Shown here: positions 50,127 through 59,287 of the stretch, piece by piece
Layout of the letters: the number at the start of each line of letters is the position of its first letter
Numbering within the stretch: the first letter of the stretch is position 1
Source: an uncultured Cytophagaceae bacterium
Lineage (GTDB): Bacteria > Bacteroidota > Bacteroidia > Cytophagales > Spirosomataceae
Direction: 5' to 3'
Assembly: GCA_903898715.1 (NCBI GenBank)
Contig: CAIUGL010000121.1
Coordinates: 1-64,000 of the forward strand
DNA length: 64,000 nt
Notes under the pieces: generated by a model
The model's database searches: none
What the model was told of the DNA's origin: nothing
What the model saw: the letters and a program-made list of their open reading frames with translations, nothing else
Position numbers and translations under genes: made by a program

Positions 50127-52673
50127 ATGAAAAAACCGCTAATTACATTATTGCTTATTTTGTTTACATCTTCTTGGGTTCTAAGTCAAACATTATCAGG
50201 TGTAGTTAAGAACAAAAATGGAGAAATTTTACCTTTTGCTACGATTTGGGTTACCAACTTGAATAAAGGGACATTAGCGAATGAAGATGCTAAATATGCT
50301 ATCCAATTACCCAAAGGTGAGCATGAAGTAGTTTTCAGGTTTCTAGGTCACACACCGAAACCACATAAAGTCACGATTTCAGGAAACGTGTCGCTTGATG
50401 TTGTCCTAACTGAGGAAGCAGTTACACTTCAAGATGTCAATGTAGGTGGTTTGAAGGAGGATCCAGCGATTGGAATAATGCGCAGGATGATATCCATGGC
50501 CCCATTTCATTTAAAGGAAATTGATCGGTATTCGGCTAAAGGATATGTTAAAGGAGCGGGCAAAATCACTTCCATATCTAAAGTGATGAATGCGCTCGTG
50601 GGTAAACAGTTGGAAAAGGAGGCTGGAATTAAAGTGGGATCGACCTATGTTTTAGAGGGAATCAATCAAATTACCTATACGCGGCCCAATAAGTTAGATG
50701 AAAAAGTACTTTCAAATCGAAATAATCTACCCGCTGTAATAAAGAATTCGGGAGCTCCCAATTTACGAATTACGCAAACGAATTTTTATTTGCCGAAGGT
50801 TTGGGGCTCATTGATCTCCCCGATTTCACCATCTGCGTTTTCTTTTTACAATTTCGCCTATTTGGGTAGTTTTCAGTTAAATGGACAAACGGTTTCGAAG
50901 GTTCAAGTGAAACCTAAGTCAAGATCGAATGATTTGTTTGAAGGTACACTTTCAATTGTAGAAGATACGTGGAGTATCTATTCCTTCAGTTTAGCATTTC
51001 GAAATTCACAGGGTTATTACACGTTTCAACAACAAAATGCCTTGTTTCAAGGAGTTTGGATGCCTGTTAATTATGACGTGAATATAAATTTTGATGCGAT
51101 GGGATTCGGGGCGAATTTCCGGTATATCACGCAGGTTAAAGAGTATTCTATTAAAGTTAATCCTGCTTTTGTTGTCAAGCCAACGATTATTGAGGAACGC
51201 TTGCATAAGGACTGGGCAAAAGAAATAAATAAAGAAAAAATATCAGCTCCTAAATTGGCTTTAGGAAAAGAGCTGACACGTAAAAAGCTAAAGAAAGTAC
51301 TGAAAGAAATAGATAAGGAAGAGAAGAAAGAAGTAAAAAGTGAAGAGTTTAGTTCTGATTATACCATCACAGTTGATTCGTCGGCCTCTATAAAAAAAGA
51401 GGAATATTGGGAAGCAGAACGTCAGGTTCCTTTAACAGAAGCTGAGGTAAAAGGATACAAAGAAGCCGATAGTTTATCCGTACAAGACGAGAAAAAACGT
51501 TTAAAGGATTCGGTTAACTCATTGCCTCGTTTTCGATTTGGGGATATTGTGAATGCTAGAACCTACACGTATGGTCAGAAAGGATTAGGAGCTCGTTTGA
51601 CATTGAGTGGGATTCAGTCTGGATTTAATGCGGTTGATGGATACCATCTAGGTCGTGGGTTAGATTATCGGTTTACCAATAAATTATCTGATTACTGGGA
51701 AACTGGATTTGATATTCGTTATGCTTTTTCTAGAAAAGCGTTGAATGGATCTGTACGTTTCGTACGTAATTGGGATGAGAATCGACAACGGTTTAGTCTT
51801 TCTGGTGGTTCCACCATGGAGCAAATCAATGCGACAGAGCCTATTTCCGCCAATATTAATCGATACTATGCCTTATTCTTATCACAGAATTTTTTGAGGC
51901 TATATCAGAAGGACTTTATTAAAGGCTCTTATGCATTACAATTGAATGCTAAATGGAGAGTAAGTACGGATTTGGAATTAAGGTCTCGAACTAGTTTAGT
52001 AAATGCGGAGGAGCATGGTTTATTCTTTAAGGAACGCCGTTTTGCATCCAATGGATTACCTTTTGTGACAAGTAAGCAGGCTTATGCGTACGTATTTGTA
52101 CGTTATCAACCATTTGCTACGTGGAGACGTTATAATGGTTCTCGGAGATTATCGAACGAAGTAGGACCTACCATTTCAGGTGGTTACGAACAGGCTTTAG
52201 GGGATAATCCATTTTCAAAAGTATCTTTTCAAGTTTCTCAGTCGATATCTTTAGCTAATTGGGGAGAATTTAACTACCGTCTTACAGCTGCTCACTTTAT
52301 TCAGAAACCTTCTTTGATTTTAGATTACCAACATTTTAAAGGAAATGAGATTAATATTTCCAATGGTGAGAATAGCTTTTTAGCCCTGCCCTATTATGCG
52401 CTTTCAAATCCTGGAGGTCATTTTAAGGCCTTTTTATCATGGGAGCCTAGAAAATTTATCTTTACTCAAAATGCCTTTCTCTCACTATATGGCCTGAAAG
52501 AAAAAGTAGGTTACTCTTATCTTCAGACTTCTATGAATGCTCAAACCATTCATTACCAAGAGCTTACTTATGGTCTTTCTGGTATTGGAAGAATTTTTGG
52601 TATTGATTTGGTCTACCCGATGGGGAATGTCGTCCCTGAAAAATGGAAAGTTCTAGTCAGATTGCCATTCTAA
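50127..52673 (+). CDS. DUF5686 outer-membrane protein with carboxypeptidase-like domain
   Basis: 848-aa envelope protein. A signal peptide (MKKPLITLLLILFTSSWVLSQ) precedes a carboxypeptidase-regulatory-like domain (SGVVKNKNGEILPFATIWV) that occupies about residues 20-110. The long DUF5686 region follows, with a lysine/glutamate-rich stretch around residues 400-450 and beta-barrel-like strands toward the C terminus, ending LVRLPF. Function unknown; the family is common in Bacteroidota outer membranes. I chose the ATG at 50127 because it starts the signal peptide; a longer frame from 50019 overlaps the divergent aminotransferase. Confidence 0.85.
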   Translation: MKKPLITLLLILFTSSWVLSQTLSGVVKNKNGEILPFATIWVTNLNKGTLANEDAKYAIQLPKGEHEVVFRFLGHTPKPHKVTISGNVSLDVVLTEEAVTLQDVNVGGLKEDPAIGIMRRMISMAPFHLKEIDRYSAKGYVKGAGKITSISKVMNALVGKQLEKEAGIKVGSTYVLEGINQITYTRPNKLDEKVLSNRNNLPAVIKNSGAPNLRITQTNFYLPKVWGSLISPISPSAFSFYNFAYLGSFQLNGQTVSKVQVKPKSRSNDLFEGTLSIVEDTWSIYSFSLAFRNSQGYYTFQQQNALFQGVWMPVNYDVNINFDAMGFGANFRYITQVKEYSIKVNPAFVVKPTIIEERLHKDWAKEINKEKISAPKLALGKELTRKKLKKVLKEIDKEEKKEVKSEEFSSDYTITVDSSASIKKEEYWEAERQVPLTEAEVKGYKEADSLSVQDEKKRLKDSVNSLPRFRFGDIVNARTYTYGQKGLGARLTLSGIQSGFNAVDGYHLGRGLDYRFTNKLSDYWETGFDIRYAFSRKALNGSVRFVRNWDENRQRFSLSGGSTMEQINATEPISANINRYYALFLSQNFLRLYQKDFIKGSYALQLNAKWRVSTDLELRSRTSLVNAEEHGLFFKERRFASNGLPFVTSKQAYAYVFVRYQPFATWRRYNGSRRLSNEVGPTISGGYEQALGDNPFSKVSFQVSQSISLANWGEFNYRLTAAHFIQKPSLILDYQHFKGNEINISNGENSFLALPYYALSNPGGHFKAFLSWEPRKFIFTQNAFLSLYGLKEKVGYSYLQTSMNAQTIHYQELTYGLSGIGRIFGIDLVYPMGNVVPEKWKVLVRLPF

Positions 52674-52739
52674 TTGTTTATTTGCACCTTTTTACCTAAA
52701 TTGTGCTAAATTTTTTTGATATAATCTAAATTAAACTTT

Positions 52740-54920
52740 ATGAATCAAATTGTTTACTTAGTTCCTGCTTTTGGTTTGGTGGGATTGCTTTACACAGCAT
52801 GGAAATTTAGTTGGGTGTCCAAGCAAGATGCCGGGAATGAAAAAATGCAGGAGTTATCCGGTTACATAGCGGATGGAGCCATTGCATTTTTAAAGGCAGA
52901 ATGGAAAATATTAACTTATTTTGCTATTCCTACAGCCTTATTACTCGCGTGGTTAGGTTCTCAAGAAGGTACTCCAGAAAATCCAATTCACTCTTCACCT
53001 TTAATCGCCGTTGCATTTTTAATTGGTGCAATTTTCTCTGCAACTGCAGGATACATCGGTATGATTGTTGCCACAAAGGCAAATGTTAGAACGGCAGAAG
53101 CTGCACGTACGTCATTAGCCAAAGCATTAAATGTTTCTTTTACCGGTGGTTCTGTCATGGGTATGGGTGTGGCTGGTTTAGCTATTTTAGGTTTAGGTGG
53201 TTTATTCATCGCTTTCTATCAAATTTTCGCACAAGGTCAAGCATTGACATCTGTGGAAATGAAAACGGCAATCGAAGTATTAGCTGGTTTCTCATTAGGT
53301 GCTGAGTCAATTGCCTTGTTTGCACGTGTGGGTGGTGGTATTTATACGAAAGCCGCTGATGTGGGTGCCGACTTAGTAGGTAAAGTAGAAGCAGGTATCC
53401 CTGAAGATGATGTGCGTAATCCTGCAACTATTGCTGATAACGTTGGCGATAACGTAGGTGATGTGGCTGGTATGGGTGCCGATTTATTTGGTTCATATGT
53501 TGCGACAATTTTGGCTACGATGGTATTAGGACAAGAAATTGAGGTTTCTGACAACTATGGTGGCTTCTCTCCTGTTTTATTACCTATGTTAATTGCGGGT
53601 GTGGGTTTACTAGCTTCTTTAGTATCTACCTTTTTTGTACGTATTTCTAAGGAAACGGATTCAGTTCAAAATGCTTTGAACGTAGGAAATTATGCTTCTA
53701 TCGCTATTACGTTTGTTACTTCATACTTCTTGGTTACAAACATCTTACCTGAGAGCTTAACATTACGTGGAACTACATTCTCTTCGATGGATGTATTTTA
53801 TGCAATTATCGTAGGCTTGATCGTAGGTACTTTGATGTCAATCATTACGGAGTACTACACAGCGATGGGTAAGCGTCCAGTTGATTCAATTGTTCAGAAA
53901 TCTGGAACAGGACATGCAACGAACATTATTGGTGGATTAGCTGTAGGTATGGAATCTACGGTATTACCTATTTTGGTTTTAGCAGCTGGTATTATTGCTT
54001 CTTATCACTTTGCTGGGATTTATGGTGTATCTATTGCTGCAGCAGGTATGATGGCAACAACGGCTATGCAATTAGCTATTGACGCGTTTGGGCCAATTGC
54101 GGATAACGCAGGTGGTATTGCTGAGATGTCTCAATTACCTTCTGAAGTACGTGAGCGTACAGATAATTTAGATGCAGTTGGAAATACAACAGCGGCTACT
54201 GGTAAAGGTTTTGCGATTGCATCGGCTGCCTTAACATCGTTAGCTCTTTTTGCTGCATTCGTAGGTATCTCAGGAATTACGCAGATTGACATTTATAAGG
54301 CTGATGTATTAGCTGGTTTATTTGTGGGTGGTATGATTCCATTTATTTTCTCTGCATTATGTATTTCTGCGGTTGGTAAAGCGGCGATGGAAATGGTGAA
54401 TGAAGTACGTCGTCAGTTCCGCGAAATTCCAGGTATCATGGAATATAAAGCGAAACCTGAATATGAAAAATGTGTAGCTATTTCTACAGAAGCTTCCATT
54501 CGTCAGATGATTTTACCAGGAGCTATTGCATTAACAGTTCCAGTACTTGTTGGCTTCACCATGGGACCAGAAGTATTAGGCGGTTTATTAGCTGGTGTTA
54601 CGGTATCAGGTGTATTGATGGGTATTTTCCAATCAAACGCAGGTGGTGCTTGGGATAACGCTAAGAAATCATTTGAGAAAGGCGTGTTAATTGATGGTCA
54701 AACATTTAAGAAAGGTTCTGAGCCGCACAAAGCAGCCGTTACGGGTGATACAGTAGGTGATCCATTCAAAGATACGTCAGGTCCATCGATGAACATCTTA
54801 ATTAAATTGATGTCTATTGTTTCTTTAGTGATTGCCCCTTACATCCACGTAGGTAAGTCGGCAGGTCATGCATCACACTTGGAGAAAGCTCCAATTGTGA
54901 AGGTGATGGCTAAACGCTAA
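52740..54920 (+). CDS. hppA: Membrane-bound ion-pumping pyrophosphatase
   Basis: Uses PPi hydrolysis to pump Na+ and/or H+ across the inner membrane; 726 aa with about 16 helices. The active-site signature is intact: [36 protein letters not shown], and [15 protein letters not shown] near the end. [10 protein letters not shown] has Ala where K+-independent enzymes have Lys, so it should be K+-dependent. The glutamate in GAESIALF is at the position I associate with Na+-pumping members; this last point needs an alignment. Confidence 0.95.
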   Translation: MNQIVYLVPAFGLVGLLYTAWKFSWVSKQDAGNEKMQELSGYIADGAIAFLKAEWKILTYFAIPTALLLAWLGSQEGTPENPIHSSPLIAVAFLIGAIFSATAGYIGMIVATKANVRTAEAARTSLAKALNVSFTGGSVMGMGVAGLAILGLGGLFIAFYQIFAQGQALTSVEMKTAIEVLAGFSLGAESIALFARVGGGIYTKAADVGADLVGKVEAGIPEDDVRNPATIADNVGDNVGDVAGMGADLFGSYVATILATMVLGQEIEVSDNYGGFSPVLLPMLIAGVGLLASLVSTFFVRISKETDSVQNALNVGNYASIAITFVTSYFLVTNILPESLTLRGTTFSSMDVFYAIIVGLIVGTLMSIITEYYTAMGKRPVDSIVQKSGTGHATNIIGGLAVGMESTVLPILVLAAGIIASYHFAGIYGVSIAAAGMMATTAMQLAIDAFGPIADNAGGIAEMSQLPSEVRERTDNLDAVGNTTAATGKGFAIASAALTSLALFAAFVGISGITQIDIYKADVLAGLFVGGMIPFIFSALCISAVGKAAMEMVNEVRRQFREIPGIMEYKAKPEYEKCVAISTEASIRQMILPGAIALTVPVLVGFTMGPEVLGGLLAGVTVSGVLMGIFQSNAGGAWDNAKKSFEKGVLIDGQTFKKGSEPHKAAVTGDTVGDPFKDTSGPSMNILIKLMSIVSLVIAPYIHVGKSAGHASHLEKAPIVKVMAKR

Positions 54921-54940
54921 GAACTGAAATAATTCTATTT

Positions 54941-54967
54941 AAAGGCCTCAAGCAATTGAGGCCTTTT
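54941..54967 (+). terminator. Terminator after hppA
   Basis: AAAGGCCTCAA-GCAA-TTGAGGCCTTTTT hairpin, 11-bp stem with T-run, 20 nt after the hppA stop. Confidence 0.88.
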
Positions 54968-54981
54968 TATTTATTGCACAT

Positions 54982-55013
54982 AAAAAAGCCTGACAAATTT
55001 GTCAGGCTTTTTT
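54982..55013. terminator. Bidirectional terminator, mainly for rplY
   Basis: A perfect 32-bp palindrome, AAAAAAGCCTGACAAA joined directly to its complement, lies between convergent hppA and rplY. T-runs on both sides make it active in either direction; hppA already has its own terminator. Confidence 0.85.
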
Positions 55014-55038
55014 GATCTATCGTTCTGTCCTAAATAGA

Positions 55039-55605
55039 TTAAGCAGTTAACTTACCTCTTAATGCTCTTGGGATATCGATTGTCGCTACTGGGTTGGACA
55101 TTGGATTTAAAATCTCACAACCTTCAACTACTAACTTGTTTACTTTAACAGTTTGACCTAAGTCTAAACCTGAAATATCAGCTGTAACAAAATCAGGAAT
55201 GTTAGCAACTAATCCACGTAAAGATACTTTACGTAATTTTTGCACCATTTTACCCCCTTTGATTACACCTGGAGAGTTACCTACGATTTTGATAGGTACT
55301 TCAATTTTAATTGGCTTCTTAGAATCGATTTCTAAAAAGTCAACGTGTAAGATCATCTCGTTTACTGGGTGGAACTGGGCATCTTGCAAAATAGCACGGT
55401 GAATATCACCTTCGATGTTTAATTCTACTTCGTATACATCTGCTGAATATAATAATTCGCGGAAAAGGATCATCGGTACAGCGAAGTGTACTTGCTCTTT
55501 ACCACCGTAAAGAACACATGGAGCTAATGCTTCTAAACGTAAATCTTTAGAACCTTTCGTTCCTAATGTAGATCTCTTGTATCCTACAATTTCTAACTTT
55601 TTCAT
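55039..55605 (-). CDS. rplY: 50S ribosomal protein L25/Ctc
   Basis: 188-aa two-domain (CTC-type) 5S rRNA-binding protein. The N-terminal L25 domain (KLEIVGYKRSTLGTKGSKDLR, ALAPCVLYGG) is followed by the C-terminal TL5-like domain (IEVPIKIVGNSPGVIKGGKMVQ). The ATG at 55605 (MKKLEIVG) is clear; the longer frame to 55731 overlaps prs. It follows prs by 61 nt, a pairing found in many bacteria. Confidence 0.95.
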   Translation of the reverse strand: MKKLEIVGYKRSTLGTKGSKDLRLEALAPCVLYGGKEQVHFAVPMILFRELLYSADVYEVELNIEGDIHRAILQDAQFHPVNEMILHVDFLEIDSKKPIKIEVPIKIVGNSPGVIKGGKMVQKLRKVSLRGLVANIPDFVTADISGLDLGQTVKVNKLVVEGCEILNPMSNPVATIDIPRALRGKLTA

Positions 55606-55666
55606 TTTGTTTTTGTTAGTGTTTCCAGTCTTTCGCACATGGGCTATCCCCTGAAAACGGTTAAAA

Positions 55667-56608
55667 TTAATATTTAATAAATAATGAACTGATAGATTCG
55701 TGATCACGGATACGACCAATAGCCTTAGCAAAAAGTTCAGCTACTGATAATACCTTTATTTTGTCGCACGTATTTTTTTGTGGAATCGTGTCTGTCACCA
55801 ATAATTCAGTCAAAACTGAATTATCGATATTTTCATACGCTTTTCCTGATAATACGGGGTGTGTAACCACCGCGCGAACTGAGTTTGCCCCCTTATCCAT
55901 GATTAACTGAGCGGCTTTACATAAAGTACCTCCGGTGTCAATTAAATCGTCAACAAGAACGACGTCTGCGCCTTTGACATCACCAATTAATTGCATCGAT
56001 GCAATTTCATTAGCACGTTTTCGGTGCTTATCGCAAATAACCATTTCCGCATTGAAGAATTTGGCCATGTTACGCGTACGTACCACGCCTCCTACGTCTG
56101 GAGAAGCAAATACGATATTTTCTAAATTCAATGATTTCAAATAAGGAACAAAGATGGCATTGCCTTCTAAGTGGTCTACAGGGAAATCCATGAATCCTTG
56201 AATTTGACCAGCATGTAAGTCAATCGTCATTAAACGATCAGCACCCGCGGCAGTCAACAAATTTCCAATCAATTTAGCCCCAATGCCTACACGTGGACGA
56301 TCTTTACGATCTTGACGTGAATACCCAAAATACGGAATAACAGCCGTTACGTAATGTGCTGATGCTCTTCTAGCCGCATCAATCATCAGTAATAACTCCA
56401 TTAAATTATCCGCCGTTGGGAATGTAGACTGAATAATAAATACATCACACCCACGCACAGACTCATCAAAACTCGGTGACATTTCACCGTCTGAGAATTT
56501 TAAAGTCGTTACTGCTCCTAAATCTTTACCATAATATTTGGCAATATCCTTTGCCAAATAATTCGATGCTGATCCAGAAAATATTTTAACTGCGTTAATC
56601 GCTGCCAT
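55667..56608 (-). CDS. prs: Ribose-phosphate pyrophosphokinase
   Basis: Makes PRPP for nucleotide, histidine and tryptophan synthesis; 313 aa. Motifs are FSDGEMSPSFDESVRG, the flexible catalytic region GYSRQDRKDRPR, DLHAGQIQGFMD, and the PRPP loop VVLVDDLIDTGGTL. Full length and typical. First gene of prs-rplY. Confidence 0.97.
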   Translation of the reverse strand: MAAINAVKIFSGSASNYLAKDIAKYYGKDLGAVTTLKFSDGEMSPSFDESVRGCDVFIIQSTFPTADNLMELLLMIDAARRASAHYVTAVIPYFGYSRQDRKDRPRVGIGAKLIGNLLTAAGADRLMTIDLHAGQIQGFMDFPVDHLEGNAIFVPYLKSLNLENIVFASPDVGGVVRTRNMAKFFNAEMVICDKHRKRANEIASMQLIGDVKGADVVLVDDLIDTGGTLCKAAQLIMDKGANSVRAVVTHPVLSGKAYENIDNSVLTELLVTDTIPQKNTCDKIKVLSVAELFAKAIGRIRDHESISSLFIKY

Positions 56609-56641
56609 GTGTGTGTTAAAAAAGGGCTTAATTATAAAAAT

Positions 56642-56671
56642 TAAGGCGCAAAATTAGTAATTCTGCGCCTT
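56642..56671 (-). terminator. Terminator of the aconitase gene
   Basis: Minus-strand stem AAGGCGCA/TGCGCCTT with further pairing of AATTA/TAATT inside, followed by AATTTTTAT, 9 nt after the aconitase stop. Confidence 0.7.
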
Positions 56672-56680
56672 ATATCAAAT

Positions 56681-58945
56681 CTATTTTACAGAAGCACGAA
56701 TAATATTCAATGCACCACCTGCTTTGAACCATTCAATCTGTTGTTCATTGTACGTGTGATTCACAGCAAAGCTATCTTTTGAACCGTCCGCATGAACTAA
56801 TTCAATCGTTAATGTTTTTCCAGGTGCAAATGAGCCTAGGCCAACAATATTGATACTGTCGTTTTCTTGAATCTTGTCATAGTCTGCTTCATTAGTGAAT
56901 GTTAATGCAAGCATACCTTGTTTTTTCAAGTTGGTCTCATGTATACGAGCAAATGACTTCACTAATACCGCACGAACACCTAAGTGACGTGGTTCCATAG
57001 CCGCATGCTCACGCGAAGATCCTTCACCGTAATTCGTATCTCCTACCACAATTGTACCTACACCAGCCGCTTTATATGCCCGTTGGGTTGCCGGTACCGG
57101 ACCATATTCACCTGTTAATTGATTTTTTACATTGTCTGTCTTCTCGTTAAAGAAGTTCACAGCACCAATCAACATGTTATTTGAAATATTATCTAAGTGA
57201 CCGCGGTATTTCAACCAAGGACCTGCCATGGAGATATGATCCGTTGTACATTTTCCTTTGGCTTTAATCAATAATTTCAAACCAGAAATATCAGTTCCTT
57301 CCCAAGCAGCGAATGGATCTAATAATTGTAAACGATCTGAAGTTGGCGAAACTTTAACCTGAACACCAGAACCGTCGGCAGCTGGAGCTTGATATCCTGC
57401 ATCTTCTGCGGCAAAACCTAATTTCGGCAATTCATCTCCTGAAGGAGCATCTAATTTAACTTGTTCTCCTTTTTCGTTTGTCAACGTATCCGTTAATGGA
57501 TTGAACGTTAAATCACCCGCAATGGCTAAGGCAGTAACCATTTCTGGTGATGCTACAAATGCAAATGTGTTTGGATTACCATCCGCACGCTTCGCGAAAT
57601 TTCTGTTGAATGAGTGAACGATGGTGTTCTTCTCACCTTTTTCAGCTCCTGGACGTGCCCATTGACCAATACATGGTCCACAAGCATTCGAGAATACAGT
57701 CGCACCAATCGTATTGAACGTATCAATGAAACCGTCACGCTCGATTGTATAACGTACTAATTCAGAACCTGGTGTGATCGTGAATTGAGCTTTTGTTTTT
57801 AATCCTTTGGCAGCCACTTGCTTCGCTAAGGATGCAGCACGTGCGATATCTTCGTAAGATGAGTTGGTACATGAACCGATTAGGCCAACTTCCACTTTCG
57901 TAGGCCAACCGTTTTTCTCAGCCATTTCTTTCATTTTAGAAATTGGCGTAGCCAAATCTGGTGTGAAAGGACCATTCAAATGTGGTTCTAATGTATCTAA
58001 ATCGATCTCAATTACTTGATCAAAATATTTTTCAGGGTTTGCGTAAACCTCAGGATCAGCTGTTAAATGCTCGCGTACTTGATCTGCCATCGCAGCAACA
58101 TCCGCACGACCTGTGGACTGTAAATAACGTGCCATCGAATCATCATATCCAAAAGTAGATGTGGTTGCGCCGATTTCAGCTCCCATGTTACAGATGGTAC
58201 CTTTACCTGTACATGACATCGAAGTAGCGCCTTCGCCGAAGTATTCAACTACACAGCCTGTACCACCTTTAACGGTTAAAATACCAGCTACCTTTAAGAT
58301 TACGTCTTTTGGAGCAGTCCAGCCGTTTAATTTACCTGTTAATTTAACACCGATTAATTTCGGGAATTTCAACTCCCAAGCTAAACCAGCCATCACATCA
58401 CATGCATCTGCTCCACCCACACCGATCGCGATCATACCCAAACCACCTGCATTTACTGTATGTGAATCTGTACCAATCATCATTCCACCTGGGAACGCGT
58501 AATTCTCCAATACTACTTGGTGAATAATACCCGCACCTGGCTTCCAGAAACCAATACCGTATTTGTCAGAAACCGATGACAAGAAATCGTAAACTTCTTT
58601 ATTTTTATCTACTGCAACAGCTAAATCCGTTTTTGAAGCAACTTTAGCTTCAATTAAGTGATCGCAATGAACCGTTGACGGAACTGCTACTTGAGGCCGA
58701 CCAGCCTGCATAAATTGCAATAAAGCCATTTGAGCAGTCGCATCTTGCATAGCAACTCGATCTGGAGCAAAATCTACATAGGAATTACCACGTTCATGTG
58801 CCGTAGAAGGAGTTCCTTCCCAAAGATGGCTGTATAGGATTTTTTCAGTTAACGTAAGCGGCTTTCCCGTTAAAGCACGTGCTGCAGCAATGCGAGCAGG
58901 CATTTTATCGTAAACAGCTTTAATCATTTCAATGTCAAAGGCCAT
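56681..58945 (-). CDS. Aconitate hydratase, mitochondrial type
   Basis: TCA-cycle [4Fe-4S] enzyme converting citrate to isocitrate, 754 aa from the ATG at 58945 ([15 protein letters not shown]). Cluster cysteines are in [13 protein letters not shown] and [13 protein letters not shown]. Other landmarks are [23 protein letters not shown], and, in the swivel domain, [15 protein letters not shown]. The length and domain order match the mitochondrial-type aconitase used by Bacteroidota rather than the 890-aa AcnA. Confidence 0.94.
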   Translation of the reverse strand: MAFDIEMIKAVYDKMPARIAAARALTGKPLTLTEKILYSHLWEGTPSTAHERGNSYVDFAPDRVAMQDATAQMALLQFMQAGRPQVAVPSTVHCDHLIEAKVASKTDLAVAVDKNKEVYDFLSSVSDKYGIGFWKPGAGIIHQVVLENYAFPGGMMIGTDSHTVNAGGLGMIAIGVGGADACDVMAGLAWELKFPKLIGVKLTGKLNGWTAPKDVILKVAGILTVKGGTGCVVEYFGEGATSMSCTGKGTICNMGAEIGATTSTFGYDDSMARYLQSTGRADVAAMADQVREHLTADPEVYANPEKYFDQVIEIDLDTLEPHLNGPFTPDLATPISKMKEMAEKNGWPTKVEVGLIGSCTNSSYEDIARAASLAKQVAAKGLKTKAQFTITPGSELVRYTIERDGFIDTFNTIGATVFSNACGPCIGQWARPGAEKGEKNTIVHSFNRNFAKRADGNPNTFAFVASPEMVTALAIAGDLTFNPLTDTLTNEKGEQVKLDAPSGDELPKLGFAAEDAGYQAPAADGSGVQVKVSPTSDRLQLLDPFAAWEGTDISGLKLLIKAKGKCTTDHISMAGPWLKYRGHLDNISNNMLIGAVNFFNEKTDNVKNQLTGEYGPVPATQRAYKAAGVGTIVVGDTNYGEGSSREHAAMEPRHLGVRAVLVKSFARIHETNLKKQGMLALTFTNEADYDKIQENDSINIVGLGSFAPGKTLTIELVHADGSKDSFAVNHTYNEQQIEWFKAGGALNIIRASVK

Positions 58946-59287
58946 GTTAATAGTTTTTATATAAGAAATTGCTCGCAAAATTAATAGTTTCAAAGCAAAA
59001 TTGCCAATTTTGACTACCTGATTTGCTTAGTTTTATTTTTTATTAAAATAATTATCTTTTTTCGGATTTTCTCCCGCGCTGCATTTTATTCAATAGGCAA
59101 TCTGATGGATATGAAGCCTATTTTTTGGTCATTTTCGTTTTTGTTAAAGGAGCAATTCGCCCAAATAGTCATCCAAAATATAATTTTAGCGTTTTTTTTT
59201 AGTGCTTTCGCTCGAATTGTGTACAAATACATTTTAAGGTTCTATATTTGAAATCTTTTCTAAAATTCAACTTGTAAATTATATCTA
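58946..59287. other. AT-rich divergent region between aconitase and topA
   Basis: 342 bp without a credible gene. It contains the topA -7 box (59243-59250). A 48-codon open frame at 59105-59251 encodes a Phe/Ile-rich peptide but has no supporting start signal and ends inside the topA promoter. I see no RNA gene. Long A and T runs dominate. Confidence 0.5.
59243..59250 (+). promoter_or_regulatory. -7 element of topA
   Basis: TATATTTG, an exact TAnnTTTG match, about 38 nt before the ATG at 59288. A TTG lies 23 bases upstream, slightly further than usual. Confidence 0.45.

Noticed and set aside
59105-59251. 48-codon open frame upstream of topA
   Set aside because: Low-complexity Phe/Ile-rich peptide in AT-rich DNA, no start signal, and it ends in the topA -7 box.
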